64,000 bases of DNA from positions 5,818,785-5,882,784 of the forward strand of contig CP154955.1 in assembly GCA_039621445.1 (NCBI GenBank), written 5' to 3'. This DNA comes from Euglena gracilis. Its lineage: Eukaryota > Euglenida > Euglenophyceae > Euglenales. Numbering within the stretch: position 1 is the first letter of the stretch; each line of letters starts with the position of its first letter. A model generated the notes under the pieces. That model had not been told where the DNA came from, did no database searches, and worked only from the letters and a program-made list of their open reading frames with translations. A program made the translations under genes and the position numbers. Shown here in pieces: positions 12,238-23,602 of this stretch.

Positions 12238-12643
12238 CCCTCCCCCCCTTTGTCGTATGACCACCCCCTGTAACTAACCCCCCCCCCGTTCGCGATGTTG
12301 TCCGGTTTTTGAGGGTCTACTAACGACCACCCCCCCCCCCCGGTCGCAGGTTGCAGGTCAAGACCCAAAAAAAGAGGCTGGTATTTTTGAGGTTGTATGA
12401 AGGTGCATCCATGAATGCCACTTTTTCCAGGCATTTTCCATGTCCCCCACCGGCGCTCATGTTTTCTACACCCGCAGTGCTTTCACGCTGCTTGCTTTGA
12501 TGTGTGTCGCACCCATGACGACAGTTCGGGTCCCCATTGGTATCGGTCAGTACTGTGAACAACGACCACCCCCACTATAACGACCCCCCCCCCCCGGTCG
12601 CAGGTTGCAGGTTGCAGGTCGGTCGTACGACAAGGGGGGGGGG
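12238..12643. mobile_element. TA-flanked miniature element, TTGTCGTA family copy 1 (406 bp)
   Basis: The left end is CCCTCCCCCCC then TTTGTCGTATGACCACC; the right end is GGTCGTACGACAA then a poly-G run. TA flanks at 12236-12237 and 12644-12645. Internal copies of GGTCGCAGGTTGCAGGTC lie near both ends. A second copy with the same ends lies at 37981-38234. Confidence 0.75.
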
Positions 12644-14689
12644 TAAGGCATTTCACGCATTGGTTTTAAGCCGCGTTGTAAGGCGTTTTACGGTTTAAGG
12701 CGCTTTAAACAATAATGCCTGCCCACCTTCAATCATGGCCGGGGCCAAGCCCAGGGGAGGTGAACCCCCCCCCCACCGTTTCTTATAGGTGGGTTCCAAA
12801 AATTGGCCTGAGGGGTGGGGTTTCTTATTGGTGGGTTTCAATGTCCGAAAAAACTTTTGAGCCGACAAAAGGCCAAAGGGGGCTAAAAACAGTCAAAATT
12901 TTCCTTTCGGTGCCTTCGGCACCGAAGAGAAATGGGGGGTTTCTTATAGGTGGTTCAGTTCAAAGCTCCCCAAGGGTTTCTTATTGGTAGTGGTTGCTTA
13001 TAGGTGGGGGGTTTAATTCAACTTTGCCAACCAGGCACTCTCCGCTGCTCCAAGCTCTCACCCCCGCGCCTTTGAGGCACGCCCCTTGCCGAGTCCCTCC
13101 CCTTCCCCCCTCTGTGTGTGTATGATGGTGCGGGATGCCCACGAACGCTGCCTGGCTCTGCGCAGGCCCCTGTTTCGCCCCAAAACCGGACAATGGCCTC
13201 CCCCAATTGTCAACGTCGGCATGCCTGCAACGCGGTATCATGCAACACGTACTACACCTCCAAATTTGGGTTGGACTTGCAAGCCCAACTGGGCTTTGGG
13301 CTGTTTTGCCTGTTTTTCGGGTACCCGCCGGGTCCAGCTGCCCTCCAGGGCTCAGGGGAATCCCCGCAACCCTATGGGTGGTGGGGTCCGACCCCCCCCA
13401 CCAGGCCTTCTTGTACAGCCCTGCTCCCCCCTGGACCCCACCCCCAGGGGGTCTAGCCAGCACTTTTTTTCCCAGCAAGCACCTTTTTTCCAGCCGCCCG
13501 CAGTACCTCCCCAAAGTCCTTAAGAAAACCCCCCTCTCCTTCACTCTTCACTCGCCCTTCACGTCGAATTTCGTTTTGCCGACGGCGATTCTACCCCCCC
13601 CCCCCATTCCCAAGTGGTCTGGGCCTGGTGAACTGCCCCTATCTGTTCCTCGGACCAACACGACATGGTTGCTGCATTTCATACGCACTTGTTCCTCCAG
13701 AGTTTCCTCTAAAGTTATTGATACAAGTGTGTTGCTCAAAGGTTTTGATTACCTTGCCTCTTTCCATTCAAATTGGGCTCTTCTACATTTGGCCTCTCTC
13801 GGAACTTACGATTTTGGTCTCCATTCCAGGGTTTTTGAGCTATTTTTTCAGGCTCATGACACCAACAAGTTCGACCCCTAAAGTTGCCCTCCGGCCAGAT
13901 ATTCAACCCTGGCCTTTGTGCCAGCAACTTGAAGGGGTGTGGTAAAAATAGCCGGCCATAACTGCCCCTGCTGGTTCCGACCCCGACAAATCCCGCCCAC
14001 TGAAAAAAAAAGCTGTGTTTTGTCGGAACACACAAGAACAAAATGTGGATAAACGTCGCACGGACTCTGGTGGGGGAAAATGTGTCGCTCCTGAACGATA
14101 ACCTCTCATGCCCCTCAAATCATTTGGGCACCCTGCGCTCATGAACAGTGACTCCCCACACAGGGGTTCCAACCAGTCTTCTTAATTCAGAAGACCCCCC
14201 CCCCCTGGGGTGGGTGGGTGAGCCTGGGGCCGGACCCCCCCCCCCCCCGGGGGGGTCCTGGGCCGGAGGCCGGGTATGGGTTTCGGCGCAAAGCACCGAA
14301 ATGTTTTTTTTTGGGGGGGAATGACCCCCAGCGGGTGTTAGAAAGATGCCTGGTTCCAGCCTTCACCAGTGATTTTGGTGACCCCAAGGTTGTCCAATCT
14401 CGGCTTTGTGAGCATGATCCAGCAAAGAAATGCATAAGTGAGGTCATTCCTTCCCCTTGTGTGTTATTGGGGGATTATCCAGTCCGCAGCAGCCTTCTCT
14501 GATGTAATAAACAGAAGAACTGAGTGTGTGGCCAGCGTGTGTGCTCAATCTGTCCACGACGTTGCGTGGGCCGCAAGAGACAGCTGCACCTGCACAGATT
14601 TGGGGGGTCTTTGTGCTGTGCTGTGGGGAAATGGGTGGTGGCTCGGTGGAAAGTGGTGGCTCTTTAGGGGCTGCAAACAGATTCCTGGG
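12644..14689. other. No gene recognised; TTCTTATAGG motif cluster
   Basis: A cluster of five GTTTCTTAT(A/T)GGTGG motifs at 12775-13015 looks like part of a repeat. A 248-aa frame at 13135-13881 (plus) shows no domain I recognise and overlaps antisense frames. No splice-consistent model was found. Confidence 0.45.
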
Positions 14690-14832
14690 GTTTACCATCC
14701 TGGGAGTGGTGCCGACCTGGTCGGTCTGATCTGTGATCGGTCCGACCTCCGGGGGTTGGGCCGACCCAGACACCTGCATTATCCCCCCCCATTTTTGAAA
14801 TTCAAGCCCCTCCCCCCGAAAGTTTTCCAAGT
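14690..14832. repeat. Interspersed repeat K, copy 1 (GGTCGGCC palindromes)
   Basis: Shares GTGGTGCCGACCTGGTCGG, CTGCATTA plus poly-C and GAAATT(C/T)AAGCCCC with 58090-58300 and 61430-61750. This copy is short and diverged. Confidence 0.55.
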
Positions 14833-14921
14833 CTGAACCAACCTTGTCCAACTAGTCAGAAATGTCAAGAAAGCACCTGGGAGAAATTTTCTGGTTTTTT
14901 GAAGAAACAAGGCTAGGGTTA

Positions 14922-15172
14922 CCGGGGGGGAAAAAATTGGATGCCGAAAAAATTGATTGGGAAAAAATTGGCGTACAGAAATCCTGCCAAATTTTTCCGG
15001 GCCTTTTTTGAAATTCCTGCCTCCAAATTTTGAAAATCACCCCTTTTCCAGTCATCTTGCAAACAAAACCTGCCAATTTTTTCCGGGCCGTTTTCAGGTT
15101 TGGCACCAAATTTTTCGGCTTCCAATTTTGTCGGGTCTAATTTTATCTAGCTTCAATTTTTTCCCCCCCCGG
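14922..15172. mobile_element. TA-flanked miniature inverted-repeat element (251 bp)
   Basis: Begins CCGGGGGGGAAAAAATTG and ends CAATTTTTTCCCCCCCCGG, an almost perfect inverted pair, with TA at 14920-14921 and 15173-15174. The interior repeats AATTTTTTCCGGGCC in both orientations. No gene. Confidence 0.8.
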
Positions 15173-16966
15173 TAGGACACCACATCTAGTTGCTGGCCCA
15201 TTCTGCTCAGCATTGTCATACCCACACCCCCCTTGCTCACTGACCACCCCTGGTCGCTGGTTGCAGGTCAGGGGCTGTCTTCAGCGCCTCGCTCGGCCCC
15301 CCCCCCCATGCTTTTAACCCCAGTTGGGCGACTCTTTGGGGTTGCTGGTGCCCTGTGAAGGCAACTTTTTGATGGTTCAATTAACCAAATGGGGAGGTGA
15401 GGTTTATTTGAAGGAATCGTTGGGGTGGGATCTCACGTGCTCATCTAATAATATCTCACTAATATCTCACGTGGATCTCTTCCAGTAGCCTGTTGAGGCA
15501 GATACAGCAGCGATGAGGGGGAAGTATTGGGGATGAAACCTTAACCATAACCCTATTCCTTCCAAAAATCTCATAAATTTTATCAGTTTGGATGGGTTAA
15601 AATTATGAATATGTCCATGCTGCGTACAAAAAAACAGCAGCGTCTTCATTCATTTGGTTTCTTTTGGGACCATTTTTGGCCAAGCGGCAAAATTTTCAAT
15701 TAAAAAAGGGCAGTAGGCGGATTTCTGGGGATTTCTGGAGGCCGTTCTGACCAGGACAGGTCGAACCCCAGAGATGTGTGGTTGGGCCGACAATTTCGGC
15801 ACGACCCCGAGGTGGTCACCCCCAGGAATCCACACAGAGCCATTTAGGAGCAAAAGTGGTCGAATACATTATATGTTTCACGTTCTTGCGATTTTTTAAT
15901 TTATTTAAAATGAATATATATATAAATAAATATATACAAATATATATAAATTCGATTTAATTCATTTTATTGATTTATTTGTTGGAATTCTCTGTGCATT
16001 TACAACAGCTGGATCAAGGTGGGTTGCTTGTCTAAGGGGACGTACAAGCACCTGGGGTCCCAAGGCTCGTTTGGAGGGGGGGCAGGGGGGGTTTACGGGA
16101 CGCCAGGGGGACCAGATGGTTTACCAGCACTGAAAAAAACTCTTCGTCAAAGCGTGCTGCACTGATCAAAATGGGTCACAGCGCCTGCAGAAAAAAGTTA
16201 ACGTTCCACAAGAGAAAATTTGCCCCTTGAGCAACCCCCGACATGGATGGCCCTTTGGGGGTTGGACCAACGTCAATTTCATTCTCAACAATGTCCAAAA
16301 GCATCAAGGGTCATGTTGGGGGGGGGTGACAGTATGTTGCGGGGACCAGGGTGATTGTGTCGGGTCATTTTATCGGCAGTGGAAAGCGAGTGGCCAGGGC
16401 CCCCTCAAGCCACCACAGCTCACTGCGGACCCCCCCCCCGCCCCCACCAGCACCTAATCAGTGCTCCGACCGCTGCCGGTGTACGCGGCGGCGGCCCCGG
16501 TTGGGCTGGTTTCGAGCTGGGCGCCTCGGGGTGCCAGGGCACCTCCTGAAGTTTCGGGTTCGGGTTCGGGTAGGATTTTCCGACACGTGGCCGCGGCATG
16601 AAGTGAGGGGATTCTTTTCCATCCTTATTTTATCAAAGGACAGGAGCTTGGTTGGAGTGCATGAGAGGGAAAGTCAACCGTTTGTTTTTTTTTATCAAAG
16701 TCAACTGTTTTTTTATTTTTTTTGAAAATTTCCACAAACGTAGCCAAAATGTCATAAGACATTGCCTTGGCACTTCCCTTCTGTGTCAGAAAATTCCAAA
16801 GCACGAGGAAGCCAGCGCATGGCGGGGAGCTGCGTAAAATGTAACGTCCAAGGAAGTTTTCTCTCTTGGAAAATTTTCTCCATCCTACTCATCTTCTGTA
16901 ACCCTCTCCTCTTATCGGTGGGCGCCCACTCTTGACTGTGTACGTAGTTTCGCACTCAGCAGTTTC
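15173..16966. other. No gene recognised
   Basis: Contains a decayed half of the GGTTAACCC...GGGCG palindrome module (15262-15360, compare 58851-59014) and an AT-rich tract at 15885-15975. No convincing coding exon seen. Confidence 0.45.
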
Positions 16967-17096
<130 letters not shown>

Positions 17097-17477
17097 GTTG
17101 GGAACCCACCAGAAGCATCTGGAGAATGTCTTTTTGTATGGTTCACTCTTTCAGGGGCTTTTTTTGTCATTTTCAGTGACGAACCAAATACCAATTAATA
17201 TTTTCCTGCTTGACGCTCCTCGGTGCTGGAAAAAAAGGTCTTTTTTTTTTGGCTCTTTGGCTTTTTTTTGCAGGCGGTGCGCACTCATTAGGGCGGCTCG
17301 AGGGGGAGACTGTCATTTATTTGGGCACTGTGCACAATCAGCATGCACACGTATAAACGGGGTTTACTGTCTCAGGGTGTAAAATCCAAAGGAATGGGGT
17401 ATGCCTGAGCACCAAAGTCACTCGGGGGAGGTGGCTTGCTTGAGTATTTTCTGAGGTCGGTCCACCTCTATTCTTCG

Positions 17478-17478
17478 G

Positions 17479-17541
<63 letters not shown>

Positions 17542-17572
17542 TATATATATATATACATACATATATATATAT

Positions 17573-17603
<31 letters not shown>

Positions 17604-17606
17604 AAT
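17478..17606 (+). repeat. (TA)n microsatellite
   Basis: About 125 bp of TA dinucleotides with a few CATA interruptions. Confidence 0.97.
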
Positions 17607-18210
17607 ATTTGGCGCAGAGAACCCCCCCTTTTGCCCCGCTGAGTTGCTCTCTCGTCCGTGGAACAGCGGCGGAGGGAATGCCCTGTCGACCGGTCCAGCG
17701 GAGGCGGCAAGGCTGAAGGCGGGCGCTGGGACAGGTCGGGTGCCCTCAGCTCCTCAGCGGGGGCCGTTGCTCTCCTCCCATACGATGACGCCCTGGGGCC
17801 TTTGGGCTGGCGCTGCCCTCTGCAGTCCCCAGCGCTGCTGAAGGCAAGCTAGCGAAGCAAAGTGCTGCCATCCATCTGCGCAAAAAAGCTTTGGCGCCAA
17901 GAATGCAATCTGATTTTGATGGAGGACTTCCTGGGGGGCATCCCTGGCCACGCAGCAAACTGGGCCAGAAGCGAAGTTAGCGCCGGCCATAAACAGGCAA
18001 GAAGCCTTAGTGCAAGCAAGTGGGTCTTCGTAGCACACAGAGTACTCCAAGGCTTATACTCAGAATTGGGCACAACCAAGCCAAACCATTTGGCAGGTGG
18101 GGGGGGGGGGGGTTGGGCCTAATCTCCCCTTCCTCCATTACTTAGACCACAAAATTGACCTCCAAAAGTGGTCCCCCCTGAGCCCCCCCCCCATGCCCGT
18201 GTCCTGTGAG

Positions 18211-18335
18211 GGGTGGTTGGGTGTGTGGGTGTGGGTGTGGGTGTGGGTGTGGGTGTGGATGTGGGTGTGGGTGTGGGTGTGGGTGTGGGTGTGGGTGTGG
18301 GTGTGGGTGTGGGTGAGGGGGGAGGGCGGATCCCC
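18211..18335 (+). repeat. (GGGTGT)n microsatellite
   Basis: About 20 copies of the hexamer GGGTGT, with one GGATGT variant. G-rich on the plus strand and able in principle to form G-quadruplexes. Confidence 0.95.
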
Positions 18336-19858
18336 AGGTCCAAAAAAAAAGCCTTTTCTCCCCCTTTGTTTTCTCCCCAATTTGTGGGATATATGTGTGA
18401 AACAAGTCAGTTGTCTCATGGCCCCGGCAGAGCCCCGGCTTGCTCCCCACCGCAGCCTGCCTCTGCCACACAGCCGTCTGTCCAGGACCGAATGGGTGTC
18501 CCCCTTGTGCGACGTCGCCCGCCACTTTTCCGCCGGACCCCCGGAACCCGGAACTCGGCTGTTCTGTCCGTGCACCGCTGCTCCCGCTGTGTTACCACAA
18601 GTTGTTGAAACACCAGGGCGGCGGGGACGAGAATTTTTTTTTTGTTGAGAACTGCCCCATAAGGACCCTTAGGACTAAGGGTCGCTCAAGGGCTGGACTG
18701 GGAAAAACTCAAAAGTCGAAGGAGCGTTTTTGGTTACCGAAGGCGGTTGAGTCTGTGGAATGGAGAACTTTGTGAAATCGAAGTGGCCTGGTTTTTTGGA
18801 TTTCCTGCACTGGAAGTGATCTGTTTTTTTCTTTGTGTTTTTCTTCACTGAGTTGAAGCCTGAGGAGACCGTGCTAACTACAGGCCGCCAAAGAAGCACC
18901 AGGAGGTCATTATTGTGTGTGCATCAGCCTATTAAAAAAAATCTGAAGAGGCAGGCAGGAACCCCCGAGATATTTTTTAAATCCGCCAAAACTGACCCCC
19001 AAATTAAAACGTTTTTTTTAAAGACCTTAAGAAGCTTTTTAAGCAGCTTCTGGTTAAGACCCTGGGGCAGGGAGGGGGGGGAAACTGCACATGGGCCATT
19101 CGAAAACTCCACTGCAAAAAAAACTGTAAAAAAAACTGCAAAATACTGCACTTCAACAAAAAATCACAACAAACAAGCCAAAAAATGTAGCCTGAATACC
19201 CAAAATCGATGTACTTCGAATTGACCCCATGAGCAACCCCAATTCACGCTAGACATTTGTCGCGCAGTTTTGAAGATGAAGACAGCAAAAATGGAAATAA
19301 TCAGTCAAATTACACTATGATTTTTTCTGAAATGCGGTTTTGTAGGAGAGATATTGCAAAAATGCCCATCTTCACTGCCCCAGGGGTTTCCCTTCTTGAG
19401 CACATCAACCACAAGACAAAGCATGTGTTTGGATGCCAGCCTCAAACCTCTTGTGATATGTATTTCAATTGTAGAATATTGTGGCTACAATGAGCTTGTA
19501 AAGCTTCTGCTGATTTTCTGCCACAACGAAGCTGTATATTTTTTTTAGAAAACCCCACTGGATGATTTCAGGTAGAAAATTCTGTTTTGTGTGAAGAGAT
19601 TGGTTGGATTAAATATTTGTCTTCTGTAATCTTCCTCATTGTTTTGACCCCAAAACACGCAGACTTCTTTTGCCCTCTACAAAAATAAACATGTCCTCCT
19701 CGTGAAAAGTGGAATGATCGCAACAAATCTTCCGAGGTTAACCTTTCCAGAAAATTTCTCTAAATCATGGAGTCAAAGAGGCAAACCCTGGTTTGGCAGC
19801 TGATAGTTTTCTCACGTGTGCAGTTACCACGTTTATCTGTTGTTGCTCCTTAACTTAG
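18336..19858. other. Possible decayed coding at 19257-19545; otherwise no gene
   Basis: Two overlapping plus frames at 19257-19545 look protein-like in succession (one around 19330-19420, the next around 19420-19545), as if joined by a one-base shift. They could be an upstream exon of the gene continuing at 19859. A CTGCAAAAAAA repeat lies at 19110-19150 and again at 25095-25215. Confidence 0.3.
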
Positions 19859-20031
19859 CCTACAGCCAGACCGGCCATTGTCTCCTTTTTGGTGTCAACA
19901 ATCGTGAAACCATACAATCAAGTCAGCGTTCGTCCTGTGACTCTATTCCCACGCAAAGAGTCTCCAATAGGAGTTCTAAACTTGAAATTGCCTTTGATCA
20001 GGCAAATAGAAGCAGAAACAAAATACCGCAT
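19859..20031 (+). CDS. Host gene P1, internal exon (unknown protein)
   Basis: The exon follows a pyrimidine-rich tract ending in TTAG and ends at CAT before GTAGAG. It encodes 57 codons plus two bases, with protein-like sequence such as VRPVTLFPRKESPIGVLNLK and RQIEAETKYR. The two leftover bases (AT) join with the single leading base of the exon at 24798, giving one uninterrupted frame, which is good evidence for splicing. I do not recognise the protein. The upstream acceptor is weaker than the donor-acceptor pair around the inserted element. The first codon phase is assumed. Confidence 0.6.
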
Positions 20032-20090
20032 GTAGAGTACTCCCGGGAAGTCTGACCAGGGAGGAAATGACCATGAGGGCGGAGCACAAG

Positions 20091-20187
20091 AGGGGGGTGA
20101 GATCCTGCTTTGTGTGCCGGCTGTTTTGTTGTTTGTGTTCTTTTGGCGGGGTGCTTCTTACTGCGACTTTGGTGCCGGAGTTGGCGA
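20091..20187 (+). repeat. DIRS left inverted terminal repeat
   Basis: Reverse complement of about 24600-24702: shared GATCCTGCTTTGTGTGCCGG, TTTTGGCGGGGTGCTTCTTA and GGTGCCGGAGTTGGCG. One small difference (CGACTT versus CTTTT) separates the arms. Confidence 0.9.
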
Positions 20188-21386
20188 TGATGTGCTCTCC
20201 GACACCGACTTGGCGAAGGTGAACCGCAGGGGCTCCCCGGCCTGTGTGTGTGGGCGTTTCTGCCCCCCCCCCCTCGAGGATGATGCTTTCCTTTTCCGGG
20301 TGGGTTTGGTGGGCTCACCCCCCTCTTGTGCTCCGCCCTCATGGTCATTTCCTCCCTGGTCAGACTTCCCGGGAGTACTCGACCATTCGGGCTTCGCACA
20401 CTCTGGGGGTGAGACTTTGTGCACGACCCCTTTTTCAAATTTTTTCGTTGCTGAATCCACCGCCCCCAATCGTAAGTAATGGGCTGAAAAAGCTGTGGCA
20501 TTTTTCCACTGCCCAAGTTCACACACCTCCTCACTGGACAATCCCAACTTTTTATACATCAAAACTCCTGCCCCCCTTGTGCTGTGGGCTTTCCAGTGGG
20601 AAATGGGAATGCCAAAAGTGTGCAACAACTCCTTTGTCAAAGAGTTGATTCTGTTGGAGGTCAAGGGTTTTTTGCCATCCAAACTCCACAAAAGAGGGGC
20701 ACCCTGGGGGATGAAAGATGTTCTTCCAACATATTCTCTCATCAAATGATATGGACTCAAAGATGGAAGGGAATCAATCTTCAACACTTGCTCCCACTTT
20801 GGTGAAGGCCAACCCTTTCTCCTGACCAAAATGAAAATTTTTCCCCCACCACTGAAATGGTCCTCTGAGTTCTGGCCAGGTCCACCCCCCTGTGAAGAGC
20901 CAAAAGTCTGAAAGACAAAATGATTCTCCATCTCAACTCCACGATGGACATGTCAGAAATCTTTGTGTTGCTCTGCAATTTTTGCAAAATGGGTAGGGGG
21001 TCCCAAAAAACAGCATACCTCTGCCCTGAACGATTCCATTCCTTTTTCACTTTTGTCAGTAAAGGATGAAATCTGATGGACTCCAACCCAGGTAAATACT
21101 GCAGTGAGGCATACGCACATCGAGCATCAGCAGCTTGTGACAGTTTGTGTAGGTCCAAAAGGGCAGTGGCCAGCTCCATCCTGGAGACTTGCAAGGGCTC
21201 CAATCCTTTCTGTTGTAGAATTACAAACAGCTTTCTGAATGCACTGTCATAACGCTTCAGGGGTCCCAAACTCCTCAGGACATTTTCAATGTCTTGATGT
21301 GACGTTTTTTGCTGTTCCAAAAGGAATCTGATACCACTGTGCAAGCCAGGGGCCACTTTGGCTTTGGCATTGATTGTCCCCAACAA
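20158..21386 (-). pseudogene. DIRS tyrosine recombinase (frameshifted)
   Basis: The frame 21386-20781 covers the N-terminal core-binding part and the first catalytic Arg region (RLLALHRGVDLART); a shift near 20840 in an A/T run moves the frame to 20931-20158. The second part has HSTRGAG (His-x-x-Arg box, about 20571-20586) and FSAHYLR with the presumed nucleophilic Tyr (about 20470-20483), then a low-complexity Gly/Lys/Ser-rich tail that includes the internal complementary region. It overlaps the end of the upstream polymerase frame by about 100 bases, as is usual in DIRS elements. In this family the enzyme integrates circular double-stranded DNA. The catalytic boxes are intact but the frame is not. 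Confidence 0.9.
20314..20414 (+). repeat. DIRS internal complementary region
   Basis: Bases 20314-20378 are the reverse complement of the outer left end (20036-20101), and 20379-20414 of the outer right end (24686-24721) with one mismatch. The two halves meet at GGGAGTAC/TCGACC, the expected circle junction. In DIRS-1 such a region templates completion of the ends. It overlaps the 3' end of the recombinase frame. Confidence 0.9.
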
Positions 21387-23380
21387 TTGCTGAACATGCC
21401 TTCCCTGGGGGTAAAACCAACATTCTTGTCCCTGGTTTGGACATTTTGATTAATAGGGGCCACCATGGACTCGAAACCCACATGGGTGTCACCAAAAGAC
21501 ATTTCACCTGTTTGTTCAGTCTCAGTCTGATGAGCCAGGGAAAAATTACTTTCCATGGGGGGTTGGCATAAACATCTTGGACTGAAGTCAGGTCGCATTT
21601 CAATGCATCCACCAGAAAGGCCTGGTGGTGGGGCCATCTGGCCACAAATTTTTGGAATTTTGCATTTCCTGGAGATGCAAACATGTCTGTGTCTGGAGCA
21701 ATGTCTTTTCTGAAAAACTTCAAAATTTTGGTGAACAGGTCTGGGCACAGGGTATAATCCCCCCTGTCTTGATCCAATCTTGTGAGGGGATCTGCCAACA
21801 TTGCTGCTGAAGGAACGCACTGGACTTGCAGTTGAACTTGGTTTTACCAGCACCAATGAAACAGGGGTTCCAAAATCTGATTGAGGTGCTGTTTTCTTCC
21901 CCCCCATTTGGTGAGATAACTTAATGCTACTTGATTGTCCACATTTAACAGCACTGTTTCTCCAGGCTGGGCAAATGCTTTTACGGTCTGAACTGCTGCC
22001 ATCAGCTCTTTCACATTTATATGTAAACAATTTTTCTCCCTCCAAAATTCTTGGATGATTTGATTTTGGGATGAGTCCACTCCCCCCCATGCCCATGTGG
22101 AGGAGTCTGAATGGAGCACCCTTTTTGCCTGTTGTAGGAAAGGCCTGCCCAGGCCTGGCTGCAAGTATGCCTTCAGCACTTTGATTTCCCCTTTCAGCCT
22201 TTCTGGAATGTCGATGCAAAATCCCAGCCCTTTTCTTGGTGCATCTGGCTGAACTTTAAAAGCTCCTGGGTTACCAGTCTTAAAAAAGGCAGAGCAGGGA
22301 GGTAACTTCTGACTTGTCCCAGAATGCTGGCTATCTTTCTGCAACTCAGTTTTTGGGCCATCACCACCTTGCCCAGTTCCTTTCTGATAGTCTTTAATTT
22401 GTGTGGGGGCACCTCCAGCTGACCTTTTTTCAAGTCTATGATGAACCCCAAATGTTGTAGCCTTTGTGTGGGAGTAAACACAGACTTTTTCTGGCTGACC
22501 TTGATCCCAGCCTCCCCTAATGTGTCCAGCATTTGCAGCAAATGTTTTCCACCAAATTTTCTGTTGAACCAAACAGAATGATGTCGTCCAAATAGACGAA
22601 CACCTGCATTCCCTTTGACCTCCACAGTTTTAGCAGAACTTTCATTAGTTACATGAACAATTTTGGGAGGGTGCTTAGGCCAAAACAGGCTCCCTGAAAC
22701 TCCCACAGGTCTGATCCCTCTTGAATTCTGACAAACCTTTTGAAATCTTTTTCCAGCCCCAGATGAAAGTATGCATCTTTCAAGTCTAGTTTGACTGCCC
22801 AATCCCCTTTTTTCAGAGTGGGGAAAATTGTGGACATATTTTCCAAAGTGAACTTTTCTGGACAGCAAAATTGATTTAGGTCTCGACAATCTGTGATAAG
22901 TCGATGCTTGACCCCCTCCCCTTCTGGTTTGGACAACACAAACCATGGCACTATGTGGGCAGTGTCTTGGGCATTTTGCAACTTTTTGGTTGCCCCACTT
23001 TCTTGGTACTCACTTAGGATTTTTGAGGCCAGGCTGATTTCTTGTTCTGACTTTTGCTGCTGTCTTGTTGACAGACACCTGGGTAGGGGTTGGTCTGGCT
23101 GCACACCTGTTTGAATTAGTGCTACTACCCACTGATTTGCATTCTCCTGCCACCATGGCAGACATTTCCTCAGTCTTTGAAACAAGGGCACCCCCAGCCA
23201 TGCCCTTTCTTTGAAATCCAGGCCCTGAATGATTCCTTTCTCCCATTCCTCTGGTAGGGAGTTTGTTGTGGGCCAGGTCACTGTCTCCCTGAGCCCTTGC
23301 CAGACTGGGGATGGCCTCAGAGCAGGGGTCAGCAGGGGGATTACCTCCTCGATGGAGCTCAGCTGGGGGGTTTCTCCCAC
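21286..23380 (-). pseudogene. DIRS reverse transcriptase-RNase H-methylase-like polyprotein (broken)
   Basis: Reverse transcriptase lies at 23380-22550: HRLITDCRDLNQF, the first catalytic Asp in AVKLDLKDAYFH, and YLDD at 22583-22594. RNase H follows (LHSDSSTWAWGG, NVKELMAA, VLLNVDNQVALSYL; about 22130-21880). The C-terminal part has DMFASPGNAKF and NPPW (21553-21564), the adenine-methylase-like domain known from DIRS elements. Breaks: in-frame TAA at 22649-22651 just before YLDD, a shift near 22545, a shift near 22225, and TAA at 21844-21846. Domains stay collinear across the breaks. The frame starts inside the gag tail, an overlap typical of these elements. Confidence 0.92.
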
Positions 23381-23602
23381 TCCCTGGATGGTCTGGCCTT
23401 GATGGCTTCACCCCTTCTTGGGGTCTTTGATGCTTCATGCTTTGCCCTTGCCTTTCCTGGGGACATGAGTGGGGAGGTGGAAGATTCAGTAGGGGATCCA
23501 TACCCCTTCTGCCATCCTGGGCTCTTCCACAGGCTGCCATAGCCTCTTCCTCTCCCAGACTTGAATTGGCTGCCATAGCCTTTGCCTTTGCCAAACTTGA
23601 AC

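Noticed and set aside
13500-13560. Fifth hAT-like element ending GTCCTTAAGAAAACCCCCC
   Set aside because: The motif resembles the family end but lacks a terminal CTG, a partner end and an 8-bp duplication.
13135-13881. 248-aa plus frame
   Set aside because: Overlaps other long frames on both strands and has no recognisable domain; kept only as a note.
21275-22219. 314-aa minus frame
   Set aside because: A shadow of the DIRS polymerase region; the domain-bearing frames are the other two.
21844-22651. TAA as a sense codon (alternative genetic code)
   Set aside because: Two in-frame TAA codons in the polymerase tempted this, but the same copy has several frameshifts, and host-exon evidence is too short to support recoding.
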